Assembly: GCF_000003815.2 (NCBI RefSeq) | Contig: NC_049981.1 | Location: 6,532,445-6,596,444 of the forward strand | Source: Branchiostoma floridae | Lineage: Eukaryota > Chordata > Leptocardii > Amphioxiformes > Branchiostomatidae | Direction: 5' to 3' | DNA: 64,000 bases | Shown here: piece after piece, positions 10,362-22,789 of the stretch | Numbering within the stretch: the stretch's first letter is position 1 | How the letters are laid out: each line of letters starts with the position of its first letter | Made by a program: the position numbers and the translations under genes | The notes under the pieces: generated by a model | What the model saw: the letters and a program-made list of their open reading frames with translations, nothing else | Told to the model about the DNA's origin: nothing | Database searches by the model: none

Positions 10362-10890
10362 TAAGGCCACAACAAGTAAATTTAATGGAAGACATCCTCT
10401 GCAAACTGCAAAAATAATGAGGTAGGGCGAAAAAAAAACAAGACGGGTAAAAAAAAACAAGATGGCAAATTTTCAAAATAGACACCATAAACGTTGTAAC
10501 AAGAATTGAACTGACAAACTATGGCATCACGACCAACAAGGCATTCATTCCTATATTAAAGAAATGCACTTAGTGTAGTGTAGTAAAAGTGACACCAGTG
10601 TGGTAAACTGGTATCACTAACCATGTTGGCATCTACATGTACACTCATGACTTCCATATTGGTGCCACTCTTACAACTATCCAGTAAGTTTCACTTCTGC
10701 AACTACAGTCAATGCTACCTATCTAGTGCCAATTCTATATACAATTATTTGGTTACAACAGAACTCATTTACCAATTTTTGTCTATCTGACCATCCATGA
10801 AGAAGAAAGAAAATCTTTTTTTTTTCTGAAATCAGCCGAAAATTAATGAGCGCGCGGATGTCATCCATAAAATTTACTTGCTGTGGCCTA
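10362..10890. mobile_element. Non-autonomous TIR element (TAGGCCAC family), about 530 bp
   Basis: The left end reads TAAGGCCACAACAAGTAAAT and the right end, complemented, TAGGCCACAGCAAGTAAATT. Similarity continues through ATGGA.GACATCC to about 35 bp of TIR. No transposase is visible. It lies in the intron after the second D8C exon. A truncated copy is at 6061. Confidence 0.65.
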
Positions 10891-13029
10891 ATAATAATAA
10901 GAAGGGTCGCTCCTGAAATTTAAACCAGTGTTTATGATACACTGATCAAATTGTATCAGTTTCTATCAGTTGCTGCAACATAATAGTAAACAGTTTCACT
11001 TGATTGTTGCTCACAGTCAGCTGTATCTAGTAATGTGCACTCTCACTTCAAAATGACTTTAAGGGATTATTTGTTTATTTTGAGACCAAAAACGTACATT
11101 TTTGCCTTCTTGTGTCTTGACATTGAAAACGACTTGAAATTCGGGATAGGGGCGCCTAGGTCCATGCCCACTACTAAAAAAATGCACAAAATTCTTCACA
11201 TCATACTTGCCATCGTCCCCCTGTGTGATTACTGCAGCCACGTGCCAGCTCCTTCCGCGCTTTTTAGATAAGTCTGTCATCTGCTCTCTGGATTTTAATG
11301 AAAGGAATTAATGTTTCATGGCCCAGTCCATGACAACTAGAGCTAATTGTTTATCTTCCTGTTGCAAAGAAGACTGGCAAGATCCTGGTAAACTCCTCCT
11401 AGCAAATTGGACTTCCAACTGTAAGTGGCTGAATGTAATTGTTCAAGTCGAAGCATAGTCAACTCGAGTGTTCCTCTGTGTTTTGTACTTTAGAAAGACT
11501 ACTGTCTATCTCAGCACATCCTCCAGATACAATCTCAATTATTAATCTCATGCCTAGGGTTGTTTGTGAGTCAGTTCTTACAGTTGACGTTGCTTACCAC
11601 CGTTCCTATAAGCCCTTGGGCCACACACTGGTGCATACATGTATTAAGCGGGGGGCCAGTCTACTGTTTGTGTTATTGTTAGTGTGTGTAATGCTATCAC
11701 ACTCTTTCCTAAATGTTGCGTGGTAGGGAGATAAGGCATTGTGTCCAACTTTTTTTAAAGTTACTTTGTTATGACACTGTCAGGAATCAAACTCACAACC
11801 TACCAAGGTGGATACTCCATCGGCCTTCGCACTGGTAGTATACTGATCCTACTTTATCAAGCAATGTACACAAACCTAATAAGATTTTCCTTTTGTTATT
11901 CACATTGCGTTTGTTAATTGGTCTTTCTAAATAAATTGTTTATATAAAAAAGCTCTGTTACCATGTAACTTGTAATTTAAATACCATGCAGACCCATGTG
12001 CAAACTTTTTTTTTTTAGATCCCATATACTGTTTCATTCTAACGTTAGTAGATGTTTGTCGGAGATCATATTTGGCAATCTTTGGCAGTTCAGTCTTTGG
12101 TAATATGTTGTATTTAACACAGTTTTGTATACATGGTATCACATTTCTAGTGCCCTGATAACCCCCATGCAGATCCGTGTGAGTTTGGATCCATGTGTCC
12201 TGTGTAATCACATTTCTGGTGTCCTGATAACCCCCATGCAGAGCCCTTTTCATTGTGTTCAACATAGCAGTAGATATACGCGGCGATTTAATAAGGTACC
12301 TACTTAGCGACATTAGGGAGGAACAATAAAATATGTCAAATCAGCATAATTCTTTTCAAGTATCCTTATATCCCCCATGCAGAGCCCCAATTAATATTTC
12401 CAACCAACCAATCAATCAATCAAACAATTAAAGTATATAAGTTATGCATGGTTTACGAGATGGCATGAGCAGAATGTGCCAGAAATCTTGACTCTGAACT
12501 GTTGTATTTTGCTTGAAACATGACTGAATACCCCTTTAGCAACGGCCTTAACAACAGTTTTGCTAACAGATTCTGAAAAAAATGACGTTAGAAAACAGTA
12601 TTCCTGCATCTATTTAACAATAAACATAACAACTTTTCTCCTTAGACTTCTACTGAGATAACCAAAGCAAAATACATCGGAAAAGTTTGTTCTGCATAGC
12701 AGTTTTGTTGTGGAGTATGATCCAAAACCTCCTTAGCAACGGCCTTAGCAACGGCCTTAGCGACGATATTGGCAATAGAATATGGCAGATGTGTCAACAT
12801 TCACACATTCATATCTCCGGATCGCATTGGCGGATTTTGATGATTTAAAGGTTGATATGGAGGGTATGATTTGGACGGTAGGTCTAACTCATCAGGCAAG
12901 GCCCCGTAGGTCTGCTCTAAGGATGACCGGAAGGGCCGACGGGGGTCTTTTATGAGCGCAGCGGGGTGCCATTATCTGGTGGATCGGTGCCTTTGAATTG
13001 ACTCGAGTGCCAGTTTCGTTGATTTTGGT
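10891..13029. other. Intron sequence without recognised genes
   Basis: No convincing exon is visible. It includes a loosely repeated phrase TGATAACCCCCATGCAGA (near 12157, 12226 and in part at 12370) and a region with repeated CCTTAGCAACGG (12540-12770). Paralogous sequence in the first unit is replaced by the 135-N gap. Confidence 0.4.
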
Positions 13030-13229
13030 AGTCTCTACCAGACTCCGGATCGCTGGAAAATCGTAGAAATGGAACAACTTATAGAGAGGAATATAATCGG
13101 CCAGGGAACAGCTCGCGATCCTAGGTAGATCGCGTGCTGTTCCCTGGCCGGTTTATTCCTCTGGCCGGCTTACTCCTCTATTTGTTCCATTTCTACGATT
13201 TTCCAGCGATCCGGAGTCTGGTAGAGACT
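13030..13229. repeat. Long inverted repeat with inner hairpin
   Basis: A 48-bp perfect inverted repeat: the left arm is 13030-13077 and the right arm 13182-13229, both containing GGATCGCTGGAAAATCGTAG or its complement. Inside is a second hairpin, GGCCAGGGAACAG with CTGTTCCCTGGCC. The structure should extrude as a cruciform. The sequence of the right arm resumes immediately after the N gap in the first gene unit (6525). Confidence 0.85.
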
Positions 13230-16200
13230 AGATTTTGGCACCACTGTACTGCATTTCCTCTTTGTTGCAAAACAACAACAACAACAATTCCGAGGCCGAT
13301 TGCCCATGCTAAGATTTCTAATTCTAACTGATCATAATGTTTATACAAGATCTTTTGAACAGACTGTTTTTACAAACTGGGCCGATACGTTTCAACTAAC
13401 AGATCACTAACTTCTTGAATCTTCTTAACTCTTAGGTGGTACATAAAGGAGCAGTTGGGCGTAGCCGTCAAACCATACGTGAATGGTAGTGAAATTCGGT
13501 GCTTTCAGTTGTAAATTAGTTAATCGGCAGAATAGCAGTGGCACGCGAGGGGAGTGGGGAGTTTTTCACAGCTTTTGTTTTGACTAAACAGTAGATGATA
13601 AATATGACACAGAATAACTTTGCGCAAAGCTTTGTATCGCTTACAACGCATATTGTAACAACAACAGTCTACAAATATTTAACCCATACAAGAGCGACGT
13701 GGAATTAAAAAGACAGCTTTTGTCTTGACCGCGTACGAAGTCCGTGGTTTATGACAAGACAAGCATATGCATGTACATGCAATACTTAAAATATTTGAGA
13801 AGTGTTTGCATGCTAAATGCATATTTTGGAAACACGTGGAAACCTATATGTTGTGATATGTTGTAATTTTTTCACATAAAATCACATTATTAGCTAGGAC
13901 ACCGGCAAATGTGAAATTATGTGAAACACGTTCACATAAAATAACATTTTGATCTGTTATGTGAAAATATGTGATTTCAACTTCACATAATTTCACATTC
14001 GCCTCCGTCCAGTTTGCAGAATAAAACCGTTTCACATCCCTTCACATTTTAACACATTTTACATTCACATTTTTTGGGTCACGTTTTTGGGTTGTGCGAT
14101 TTCACATAATCGATTCACATTTTTCGAAGGGTCACATTATTTCACATAGAAAAACATTTGACGATTCACATTTTGAAAATAAATCACATTTTGGGTTTCA
14201 CGTTTTTCTAAAGGAAGTCACATTATATCACATTTTCTTGGCATCGTGCACTAAATTCACATAATTTTCACATTTATGCACCATGTAGTGTGCTCGCCCA
14301 ACCCGTGCCACGCCCAGGCCACCTGCACAGATATCACCCCTTCACTGGACGCAACTTGTACCTGTAACACAGGATATACAGGAGATGGTCGCGCTGATGG
14401 AACTGGATGTTCAGGTATTGTGGCAAAAACATGATGCTGGGATCTTGTTTTTGGCAATGTCTATGGGCTCCTTTAGTACGGTGATTTGATCATGTTCTAT
14501 CTTTAACTTTGCCAGAATGGCTAAGGTTATGTTTTGGGCTTGTGGGTCTGTCTGTGTGTGTGTTAACAGTATAACTCAAGAAGCCTTGGATGGATCCCGA
14601 TAATATTTGGTAGGTGGGTAGGGGTCGGGAAAACAAAAGTCAAGTTCGATTATGGGCCGCCTAGCGGCTTGCTAAGGTACTGCAGCAGAATCTCAATTTT
14701 TGATATCTCGTCTTCTGGACATGCTGTGGTTATGATTTTTGAGTGGTAGATAGCCCTTGGTAGCCCTTGATAGCCCTTAAGTGCTGTAAGTTTGGACCCC
14801 CTAGCGGCTTGTTTGGAACTGCAGTCGCCGACTTCCTTTCAAAATTTGGACGAGAATAACTCGAGAACGTGTAGATGGATCGTCATGATTATTGGTATGT
14901 AGATAGCCCAAGTAACAATGTACAAAATAGAATACTAATCATGCAAATCAGTAACTAATTTGCATAATTAATGAGGAAAGTTTATAAATCCACTGCATTT
15001 CATGATAGGACTTTCAAACTTGTCACATATATAGATGAGAAAGAGAGAAATATGAATGCATATTAATTATGCAAATGACGGCTCATGTACATAACTAATG
15101 ACAAAATATGAACGTGTTGACGGATCGTCATGATTTTTGCCATGTAGGTAGCCAAAGGGAAGACTTACATGATGGAATTCTAATTATGCAAATCGACAGC
15201 TAATTTGCATAATAAATGAGGAAAGTGTGTAAATCCACTGCATTCCTTTATAGGACTTTCAAACTTGTCACATTTGTAGCTGAGAAAGAAAGAAATATCA
15301 ATACATATTAATTATGCAGATGATGATCTCATTTGCATAATTAATGGAAAATATGAACGTGTTGACGGAGCGTCATGATTTTTGGTATGTAGATAGCCTA
15401 AGTAAAAAATTACATAATGAGATACTAGTTATGCAAATTAACAGCTAATTTGCATAATTAACAAGGAAAGTTGGTAAATCCACTGCATTCCGTGATAGCA
15501 CTTTCAAAGTTGTCACATTTGTAACTGAGAAAGATGGCAGAGAGACATGTTTGAGTCCGCTAAACGTCTTTTCTTGAACTGCAGGAGCCGGTTTAGTTTC
15601 CTACTTTGAAAGAGAATAAGTCAAGAAGGGATGAAAGGATCATCATGATTTTTGGTAGCTTAATAGGTTAAGTGATGCTTGATACAATTTAATATCAGTA
15701 TGTAAATAGGGATCGGATGTGTATAAGCAATGGCGAAATGTTATGAACCAACTCCAGGCATATAAAATAAAATGTAATGAGTAACACATTTATGTCTACA
15801 GACATCAATCTACACAACAAACCTGGTTTATTTGGCAAAGGAATGTGTTCGTGGAACTCTAGTTTTATTCTTTCTTCAAATCAGATTTGGTAGGAGAAGA
15901 AGAACAAGGAGATGAGACGCGACAAAAACAATATATTTCAATCTATGTTTGGATTGAAATATAACTACGAATGCAATATATTTCACAATACCTGTGGCAT
16001 GGCTGAAATATAACAACATTTCACTCCGTACCATACCTAGGTATGGTGGAGTGAAAGCTTAGACGTACTGAAGTGTTCATTTTTTATGTAACAGTAGTAG
16101 TATTTGGTTTATTGATAAAAACATGTATCAAATCGGCTTTGCAGTAAAACTGAATTATGCCGAGATTTACAATCAACAAATCAACAGTAATACCAGAGCA

Positions 16201-16471
16201 AAGTTATCAATACGATATGAAATTGTTCACGGGATTACAATATGTGCAAATAACGTACAAGTTCAATGACGTTTAGTGTACGGGTAGTCTTTTGTATATA
16301 TTAGCAGACCGAAGACAAAATTTTAATTTGGACTTCCTAGCGGGAGCCTGGTGTACCGGGCAGAAGCTTCGAATCTCTTGTTCCGGTCATGACATGCTCA
16401 TAATTTTGAATTCTAGATATTTTTGGTGAGATATAATATGCTCAATACCTTGTTTTTACTGCAAACTCCAG
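13183..16471. repeat. Segmental duplicate of 6525-9913
   Basis: About 3.3 kb nearly identical to 6525-9913, including the CACAT tract (13868-14277), the truncated EGF exon, the Oct-like dyad array and the hairpins. Differences are scattered single bases plus the N gap in copy 1. High identity across intron sequence points to recent duplication or to ongoing homogenisation. Confidence 0.85.
14289..14414 (+). CDS. D8C/EGF secreted protein, truncated EGF exon 2
   Basis: Paralogue of the exon at 7632: 126 bp, phase 1 to 1, acceptor CATGTAG next to the CACAT tract, donor GTATTG. It encodes six cysteines in the EGF pattern (CSPNPCHAQATC onward) and lacks the DIN opening. The preserved frame in both copies argues mildly for function. 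The weak pyrimidine tract argues against. Confidence 0.5.
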
Positions 16472-16609
16472 ACATCAACGCCTGCTCGCCCAACCCGTGC
16501 CACGCCCAGGCCACCTGCACAGATAACCCCGCCCCTTCACTGGACGCAACTTGTACCTGTAACACAGGATATACAGGAGATGGTCGCGCTGACGGAACTG
16601 GATGTTCAG
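16472..16609 (+). CDS. D8C/EGF secreted protein, EGF exon a
   Basis: This 138-bp exon lies between CAAACTCCAG and GTATTG, phase 1 to 1, encoding 46 residues. It opens DINACSPNPCHAQATC and continues to TCTCNTGYTGDGRADGTGC. Six cysteines (about residues 5, 10, 16, 28, 30 and 45) make one EGF domain. The DIN opening resembles calcium-binding EGF, but the usual Glu/Gln before the first Cys is Ala and the Asn/Asp-aromatic hydroxylation consensus is not evident, so calcium binding is uncertain. Such symmetric exons can be added without frame loss. Confidence 0.85.
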
Positions 16610-17056
16610 GTATTGTGGCAAAAACATGATGCTGGGATCTTGTTTATGACAATGTCTATGGGCTCCTTTAGTACGGTGATTTGATCATGTTCTATCTTTT
16701 TATTCTTTCTTCAAATCATGTTTTTATCATACGTCTTTATTCTATTTCAATTGTTTTTACTGCAAACTCCAGACATCAACGCCTGCTCGCCCAACCCGTG
16801 CCACGCCCAGGCCACCTGCACAGATAACCCCGCCCCTTCACTGGACGCAACTTGTACCTGTAACACAGGATATACAGGAGATGGTCGCGCTGACGGAACT
16901 GGATGTTCAGGTATTGTGGCAAAAACATGATGCTGGGATCTTGTTTATGACAATGTCTATGGGCTCCTTTAGTACGGTGATTTGATCATGTTCTATCTTT
17001 TTATTCTTTCTTCAAATCATGTTTTTATCATACGTCTTTATTCTATTTCAATTGTC
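16610..17056. repeat. 301-bp tandem exon-intron unit
   Basis: Intron sequence 16610-16762 and 16911-17056 is essentially identical, and exons a and b are identical. The unit (exon plus about 163 bp of intron, from 16472 to 16773) is therefore a direct tandem repeat of 301 bp. The same short intron recurs at 19406-19552. Confidence 0.85.
16773..16910 (+). CDS. D8C/EGF secreted protein, EGF exon b
   Basis: Identical in nucleotide sequence to exon a over all 138 bp, with the same acceptor (CAAACTCCAG) and donor. It arose by the 301-bp tandem duplication. It encodes one complete six-cysteine EGF domain, phase 1 to 1. Identity this complete means either a very recent event, gene conversion, or an assembly duplication. 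Confidence 0.8.
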
Positions 17057-17065
17057 CTTGTCCAG

Positions 17066-17209
17066 ACACCAATGTCTGCTCGAACTCGCCCAACCCGTGC
17101 CACGCCCAGGCCACCTGCACAGATAACCCCGCCCCTTCACTGGACGCAACTTGTACCTGTAACACAGGATATACAGGAGATGGTCGCGCTGACGGAACTG
17201 GATGTTCAG
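17066..17209 (+). CDS. D8C/EGF secreted protein, EGF exon c
   Basis: This 144-bp exon has a different acceptor (CTTGTCCAG) and opens DTNVCSNSPNPC, two residues longer than exons a and b. The remainder is identical. Phase 1 to 1, six core cysteines. Here Val replaces Ala before the first Cys. It is followed by the long intron block with the Oct-like dyads. Confidence 0.85.
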
Positions 17210-19267
17210 GTATTGTGGCAAAAACATGATGCTGGGATCTTGTTTTTGGCAATGTCTATGGGCTCCTTTAGTACGGTGATTTGATCATGTTCTATCTTTA
17301 CCTTTGCCAGAATGGCTAAGGTTATGTTTTGGGCTTATGGGTCTGTCTGTGTGTGTGTTAACAGTATAACTCAAGAAGCCTTGGATGGATCCCGATAATA
17401 TTTAGTAGGTGGGTAGGGGTCGGGAAAACGAAGGTCAAGTTCGATTATGGGCCCCCTAGCGGCTTGCTAAGGTACTGCAGCAGAATCTCAATTTTTGATA
17501 TCTCGTCTTCTGGACATGCTGTGGTTATGATTTTTGAGTGGTAGATAGCCCTTGGTAGCCCTTGATAGCCCTTAAGTGCTGTAAGTTTGGACCCCCTAGC
17601 GGCTTGTTTGGAACTGCAGTCGCCGACTTCCTTTCAAAATTTGGACGAGAATAACTCGAGAACGTGTAGATGGATCGTCATGATTTTTGGTATGTAGATA
17701 GCCCAAGTAACAATGTACAAAATAGAATACTAATTATGCAAATCAGTAACTAATTTGTATAATTAATGAGGAAAGTTTATAAATACACTGAATTTCATGA
17801 TAGGACTTTCAAACTTGTCACATATATAGATGAGAAAGAGAGAAATATGAATGCATATTAATTATGCAAATGACGGCCTCATTTACATAACTAATGACAA
17901 ACTATGAACGTGTTGACGGATCGTCATGATTTTTGGTATGTAGGTAGCCAAAGGGAAGACTTACATGATGGAATTCTAATTATGCAAATCGACAGCTAAT
18001 TTGCATAATAAATGAGGAAAGTGTGTAAATCCACTGCATTCCTTTATAGGACTTTCAAACTTGTCACATTTGTAGCTGAGAAAGAAAGAAATATCAATAC
18101 ATATTAATTATGCAGATGATGATCTCATTTGCATAATTAATGGAAAATATGAACGTGTTGACGGAGCGTCATGATTTTTGGTATGTAGATAGCCTAAGTA
18201 AAAAATTACATAATGAGATACTAGTTATGCAAATTAACAGCTAATTTGCATAATTAACAAGGAAAGTTGGTAAATCCACTGCATTCCGTGATAGCACTTT
18301 CAAACTTGTCACATATGTAACTGAGAAAGATGGCAGAGAGACATGTTTGAGTCCGCTAAACGTCTTTTCTTGAACTGCAGGAGCCGGTTTAGTTTCCTAC
18401 TTTGAAAGAGAATAAGTCAAGAAGGGATGAAAGGATCATCATGATTTTTGGTAGCTTAATAGGTTAAGTGATGCTTGATACAATTTAATATTAGTATGTA
18501 AATAGGGTTCGGATGTGTATAAGCAATGGCGAAATGTTATGAACCAACTCCAGGCATATAAAATAAAATGTAATGAGTAACACATTTATGTCTACAGACA
18601 TCATTCAACATAACAAACCTGGTTTAATTGGCAAAGGTATGTGTTCGTGGAACTCTAGTTTTATTCTTTCTTCAAATCAGATTTGGTAGGAGAAGAAGAA
18701 CAAGGAGATGAGACGCGACAAAAACAATATATTTCAATCTATGTTTGGATTGAAATATAACTACGAATGCAATATATTTCACAATACCTGTGGCATGGCT
18801 GAAATATAACAACATTTCACTCCGTACCATACCTAGGTATGGTGGAGTGAAAGCTTAGACGTACTGAAGTGTTCATCTTTTATGTAACAGTAGTAGTATT
18901 TGGTTTATTGATAAAAACATGTATCAAATCGGCTTTGCAGTAAAACTGAATTATGCCGAGATTTACAATCAACAAATCAACAGTAATACCAGAGCAAAGT
19001 TATCAATATGATATGAAATTGTTCACGGGATTACAATATGTGCAAATAACGTACAAATTCAATGACGTTTAGTGTACGGGTAGTCTTTTGTATATATTAG
19101 CAGAACGGAGACAAAATTTTAATTTGGACTTCCTAGCGGGAGCCTGGTGTACCGGGCAGAAGCTTCGAATCTCTTGTTCCGGTCATGACATGCTCATAAT
19201 TTTGAATTCTAGATATTTTTGGTGAGATATAATATGCTCAATACCTTGTTTTTACTGCAAACTCCAG
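17210..19267. repeat. Duplicated intron block, copy 3
   Basis: Nearly identical to 7758-9913 and 14415-16471. It links EGF exon c to exon d. No gap interrupts it, so it is the cleanest copy for defining the repeat unit. Confidence 0.85.
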
Positions 19268-19405
19268 ACATCAACGCCTGCTCGCCCAACCCGTGCCACG
19301 CCCAGGCCACCTGCACAGATAACCCCGCCCCTTCACTGGACGCAACTTGTACCTGTAACACAGGATATACAGGAGATGGTCGCGCTGATGGAACTGGATG
19401 TTCAG
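19268..19405 (+). CDS. D8C/EGF secreted protein, EGF exon d
   Basis: 138 bp, phase 1 to 1, one silent difference from exon a (GAC to GAT in the RADGTG stretch). It has the same CAAACTCCAG acceptor. Together with exon e it forms a duplicate of the a-c module with one copy of the short intron missing. It encodes a complete EGF domain opening DINAC. Confidence 0.85.
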
Positions 19406-19560
19406 GTATTGTGTCAAAAACATGATGCTGGGATATTGTTTATGACAATGTCTATGGGCTCCTTTAGTACGGTGATTTGATCATGTTCTATCTTTTTATT
19501 CTTTCTTCAAATCATGTTTTTATCATACGTCTTTATTCTATTTCAATTGTCCTTGTCCAG

Positions 19561-19704
19561 ACACCAATGTCTGCTCGAACTCGCCCAACCCGTGCCACGC
19601 CCAGGCCACCTGCACAGATAACCCCGCCCCTTCACTGGACGCAACTTGTACCTGTAACACAGGATATACCGGAGATGGTCGCGCTGACGGAACTGGATGT
19701 TCAG
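19561..19704 (+). CDS. D8C/EGF secreted protein, EGF exon e (last seen)
   Basis: 144 bp, acceptor CTTGTCCAG, opening DTNVCSNSPNPC as in exon c, phase 1 to 1. It is the last recognisable exon of the gene in this window. The following intron block breaks off at 21306 into transposon sequence. The 3' exons (stop codon and possible ZP, TM or GPI region) are either beyond the transposon graveyard or on another scaffold. Confidence 0.8.
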
Positions 19705-21306
19705 GTATTGTGGCAAAAACATGATGCTGGGATCTTGTTTTTGGCAATGTCTATGGGCTCCTTTAGTACGGTGATTTGATCATGTTCTATCTTTACCTTT
19801 GCCAGAATGGCTAAGGTTATGTTTTTTGGGCTTATGGGTCTGTCTGTGTGTGTGTTAACAGTATAACTCAAGAAGCCTTGGATGGATCCCGATAATATTT
19901 AGTAGGTGGGTAGGGGTCGGGAAAACGAAGGTCAAGTTCGATTATGGGCCCCCTAGCGGCTTGCTAAGGTACTGCAGCAGAATCTCAATTTTTGATATCT
20001 CGTCTTCTGGACATGCTGTGGTTATGATTTTTGAGTGGTAGATAGCCCTTGGTAGCCCTTGATAGCCCTTAAGTGCTGTAAGTTTGGACCCCCTAGCGGC
20101 TTGTTTGGAACTGCAGTCGCCGACTTCCTTTCAAAATTTGGACGAGAATAACTCGAGAACGTGTAGATGGATCGTCATGATTTTTGGTATGTAGATAGCC
20201 CAAGTAACAATGTACAAAATAGAATACTAATTATGCAAATCAGTAACTAATTTGCATAATTAATGAGGAAAGTTTATAAATCCACTGAATTTCATGATAG
20301 GACTTTCAAACTTGTCACATATATAGATGAGAAAGAGAGAAATATGAATGCATATTAATTATGCAAATGACGGCCTCATTTACATAACTAATGACAAAAT
20401 ATGAACGTGTTGACGGATCGTCATGATTTTTGGTATGTAGGTAGCCATAGGGAAGACTTACATGATGGAATTCTAATTATGCAAATCGACAGCTAATTTG
20501 CATAATAAATGAGGAAAGTGTGTAAATCCACTGCATTCCTTTATAGGACTTTCAAACTTGTCACATTTGTAGCTGAGAAAGAAAGAAATATCAATACATA
20601 TTAATTATGCAGATGATGATCTCATTTGCATAATTAATGGAAAATATGAACGTGTTGACGGAGCGTCATGATTTTTGGTATGTAGATAGCCTAAGTAAAA
20701 AATTACATAATGAGATACTAGTTATGCAAATTAACAGCTAATTTGCATAATTAACAAGGAAAGTTGGTAAATCCACTGCATTCCGTGATAGCACTTTCAA
20801 ACTTGTCACATATGTAACTGAGAAAGATGGCAGAGAGACATGTTTGAGTCCGCTAAACGTCTTTTCTTGAACTGCAGGAGCCGGTTTAGTTTCCTACTTT
20901 GAAAGAGAATAAGTCAAGAAGGGATGAAAGGATCATCATGATTTTTGGTAGCTTAATAGGTTAAGTGATGCTTGATACAATTTAATATTAGTATGTAAAT
21001 AGGGATCGGATGTGTATAAGCAATGGCGAAATGTTATGAACCAACTCCAGGCATATAAAATAAAGTGTAATGAGTAACACATTTATGACTACAAACATCA
21101 TTCAACATAACAAACCTGGTTTAATTGGCAAAGGTATGTGTTCGTGGAACTCTAGTTTTATTCTTTCTTCAAATCAGATTTGGTAGGAGAAGAAGAACAA
21201 GGAGATGAGACGCGACAAAAACAATATATTTCAATCTATGTTTGGATTAAAATATAACTACGAATGCAATATATTTCACAATACCTGTGGCATGGCTGAA
21301 ATATAA
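19705..21306. repeat. Duplicated intron block, copy 4, truncated
   Basis: Matches the other blocks up to GAAATATAACAAC, then switches abruptly to unrelated sequence beginning ACTATTCCAAATGAGG. The break falls just before the CCTAGG hairpin present in the other copies. Confidence 0.85.
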
Positions 21307-21493
21307 CAACTATTCCAAATGAGGCACATGATTGCTTCTGTCCGGGTTTCGCGTCGTTAAGAGGCGACACCTGGTCGGGAGCAGTCCACGTGCTCTCATT
21401 AACCACCTGTACATCCTCACCTGTGCATAGAACCTTTTATACGCCCTGCGCCTTTCATTCCCATATGTTGGCCGAGCTACGCCGGAGAGGTCG
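21307..21493. repeat. Dispersed repeat R1, copy 1
   Basis: About 185 bp from ACTATTCCAAATGAGGCACA to CCGGAGAGGTCGG, repeated almost exactly at 32305-32490 in the same orientation, 11 kb away. It may be a terminal or split repeat of a retroelement whose coding debris lies between the two copies. That link is inference. Confidence 0.75.
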
Positions 21494-21959
21494 GGCTTGG
21501 TGCTGGTTCGCCTGAGTTCATCGTTTTGGCTAGCTGTGCCCGCCTGCCCTCCCACCCCGCTTCCCGCTTGCCTGCTCGTACGTCCTGCCGGCTCTTTTCA
21601 ACCCATTCTGCCCGCGTTAGGCGAGGAACTCTACAGGGCCAAGAACTTCAGGAACGCACAGGATTTTGGAGCACACATTTGTGAGGTGACATTAGGAGCG
21701 TTTGATTTTTCTTTTTCCCTAGTTTGTGCGGTTTTGCCATGTTGACTTCCGTTCGTAAATTGTTCTCGTTTGGTTGACAGTAGTAGTTTCACGAAGTGAG
21801 TGGTATTTTCACAGCCGTGCAGGCCGGTATGTTATTTCGGTGATAAATGTTTTCGCATTACTTAGTTTGATATGTTAATTTGGTGATTGGCATGCTCGAA
21901 GCTTTGGAGTTAAACACGTTTTCGGGGTAATTAGCTCGTATGATGCAGTCGTTTCGGAT

Positions 21960-22640
21960 ATTGGCGAATGGTTTGCTCGCAGTGCTATGGTTTTAATGTT
22001 ATGGGACCACAGAGACACATATAAGAAGAGGAAGACATGTGAATTTGGCGAATGGTTTGCTCGCAGTGTTTGGGTTTGATATGGTGGCTGGCCCCACATG
22101 TGAATTTGGCGAACTTTGTGCTCGTAGTCTTTGGGTTTGATATATGGTGGCCACAGAAACACAAAGAAGTAGTAGTAGTAGTAGTAGGCATCCTTCCATC
22201 TTTGCAGATAATGGAAGTGTTTTTGTTTGATAGGGTGGCCACAGAAAAAAAAAAAGAAGAAGAAAAAGAAGACATGTGAATTTGACGAATTTGTGCTCGT
22301 AATCTTTTGGTTGGACATGGTAACCACAGAAACGCAAAGAAGAAGGAGAAAACTTGTGATTTTGGCGAATGGTGTGCTCGCAAAGTTATGGTTTGACTTG
22401 GTGCCTGCCAGAACACAAAGAAGAAGAAGACGTGTGAATTTTTATTGGCGCAGATTGTTTTTTGATTTTGGCAAATGCAGTGCTCGCGCCGTTATGATTT
22501 GGCATGTGTTTTCGGCAGTTCGACTTCGCATCTTTTACGTAAAACTTGATTTGGATATTGGCCGAGGGTTTGATTGAAATTTTCATGGTGCAGATTGGCG
22601 TGTAAATTTGGCGAAGGGTGTGCTCGCAGTGTTATGAATG
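21960..22640. repeat. Degenerate minisatellite, about 60-105-bp period
   Basis: About seven diverged units contain AATTTGGCGAATGGTTTGCT or variants, then TGGTTTGA.ATGGTGGCC, ACAGAAACACAAAGAAGAAG and GACATGTG. Units start near 21962, 22042, 22102, 22278, 22358 and 22605. Imperfect GAA and GTA microsatellites lie inside. It may be a 5' leader array of the adjacent retroelement. Confidence 0.65.
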
Positions 22641-22789
22641 ATTGCAACCGTTAGTTGCATTTTTTGTCGCGCTGGGCTAAGTCGTATCACCTGGCAACAT
22701 CCATATACTGGTAACGTTGGTAACTTATTCATTTACATTTTTTGTGTGCATTTTTGCGTCTAATCTATACTCAAGTACATGAGGATCCA

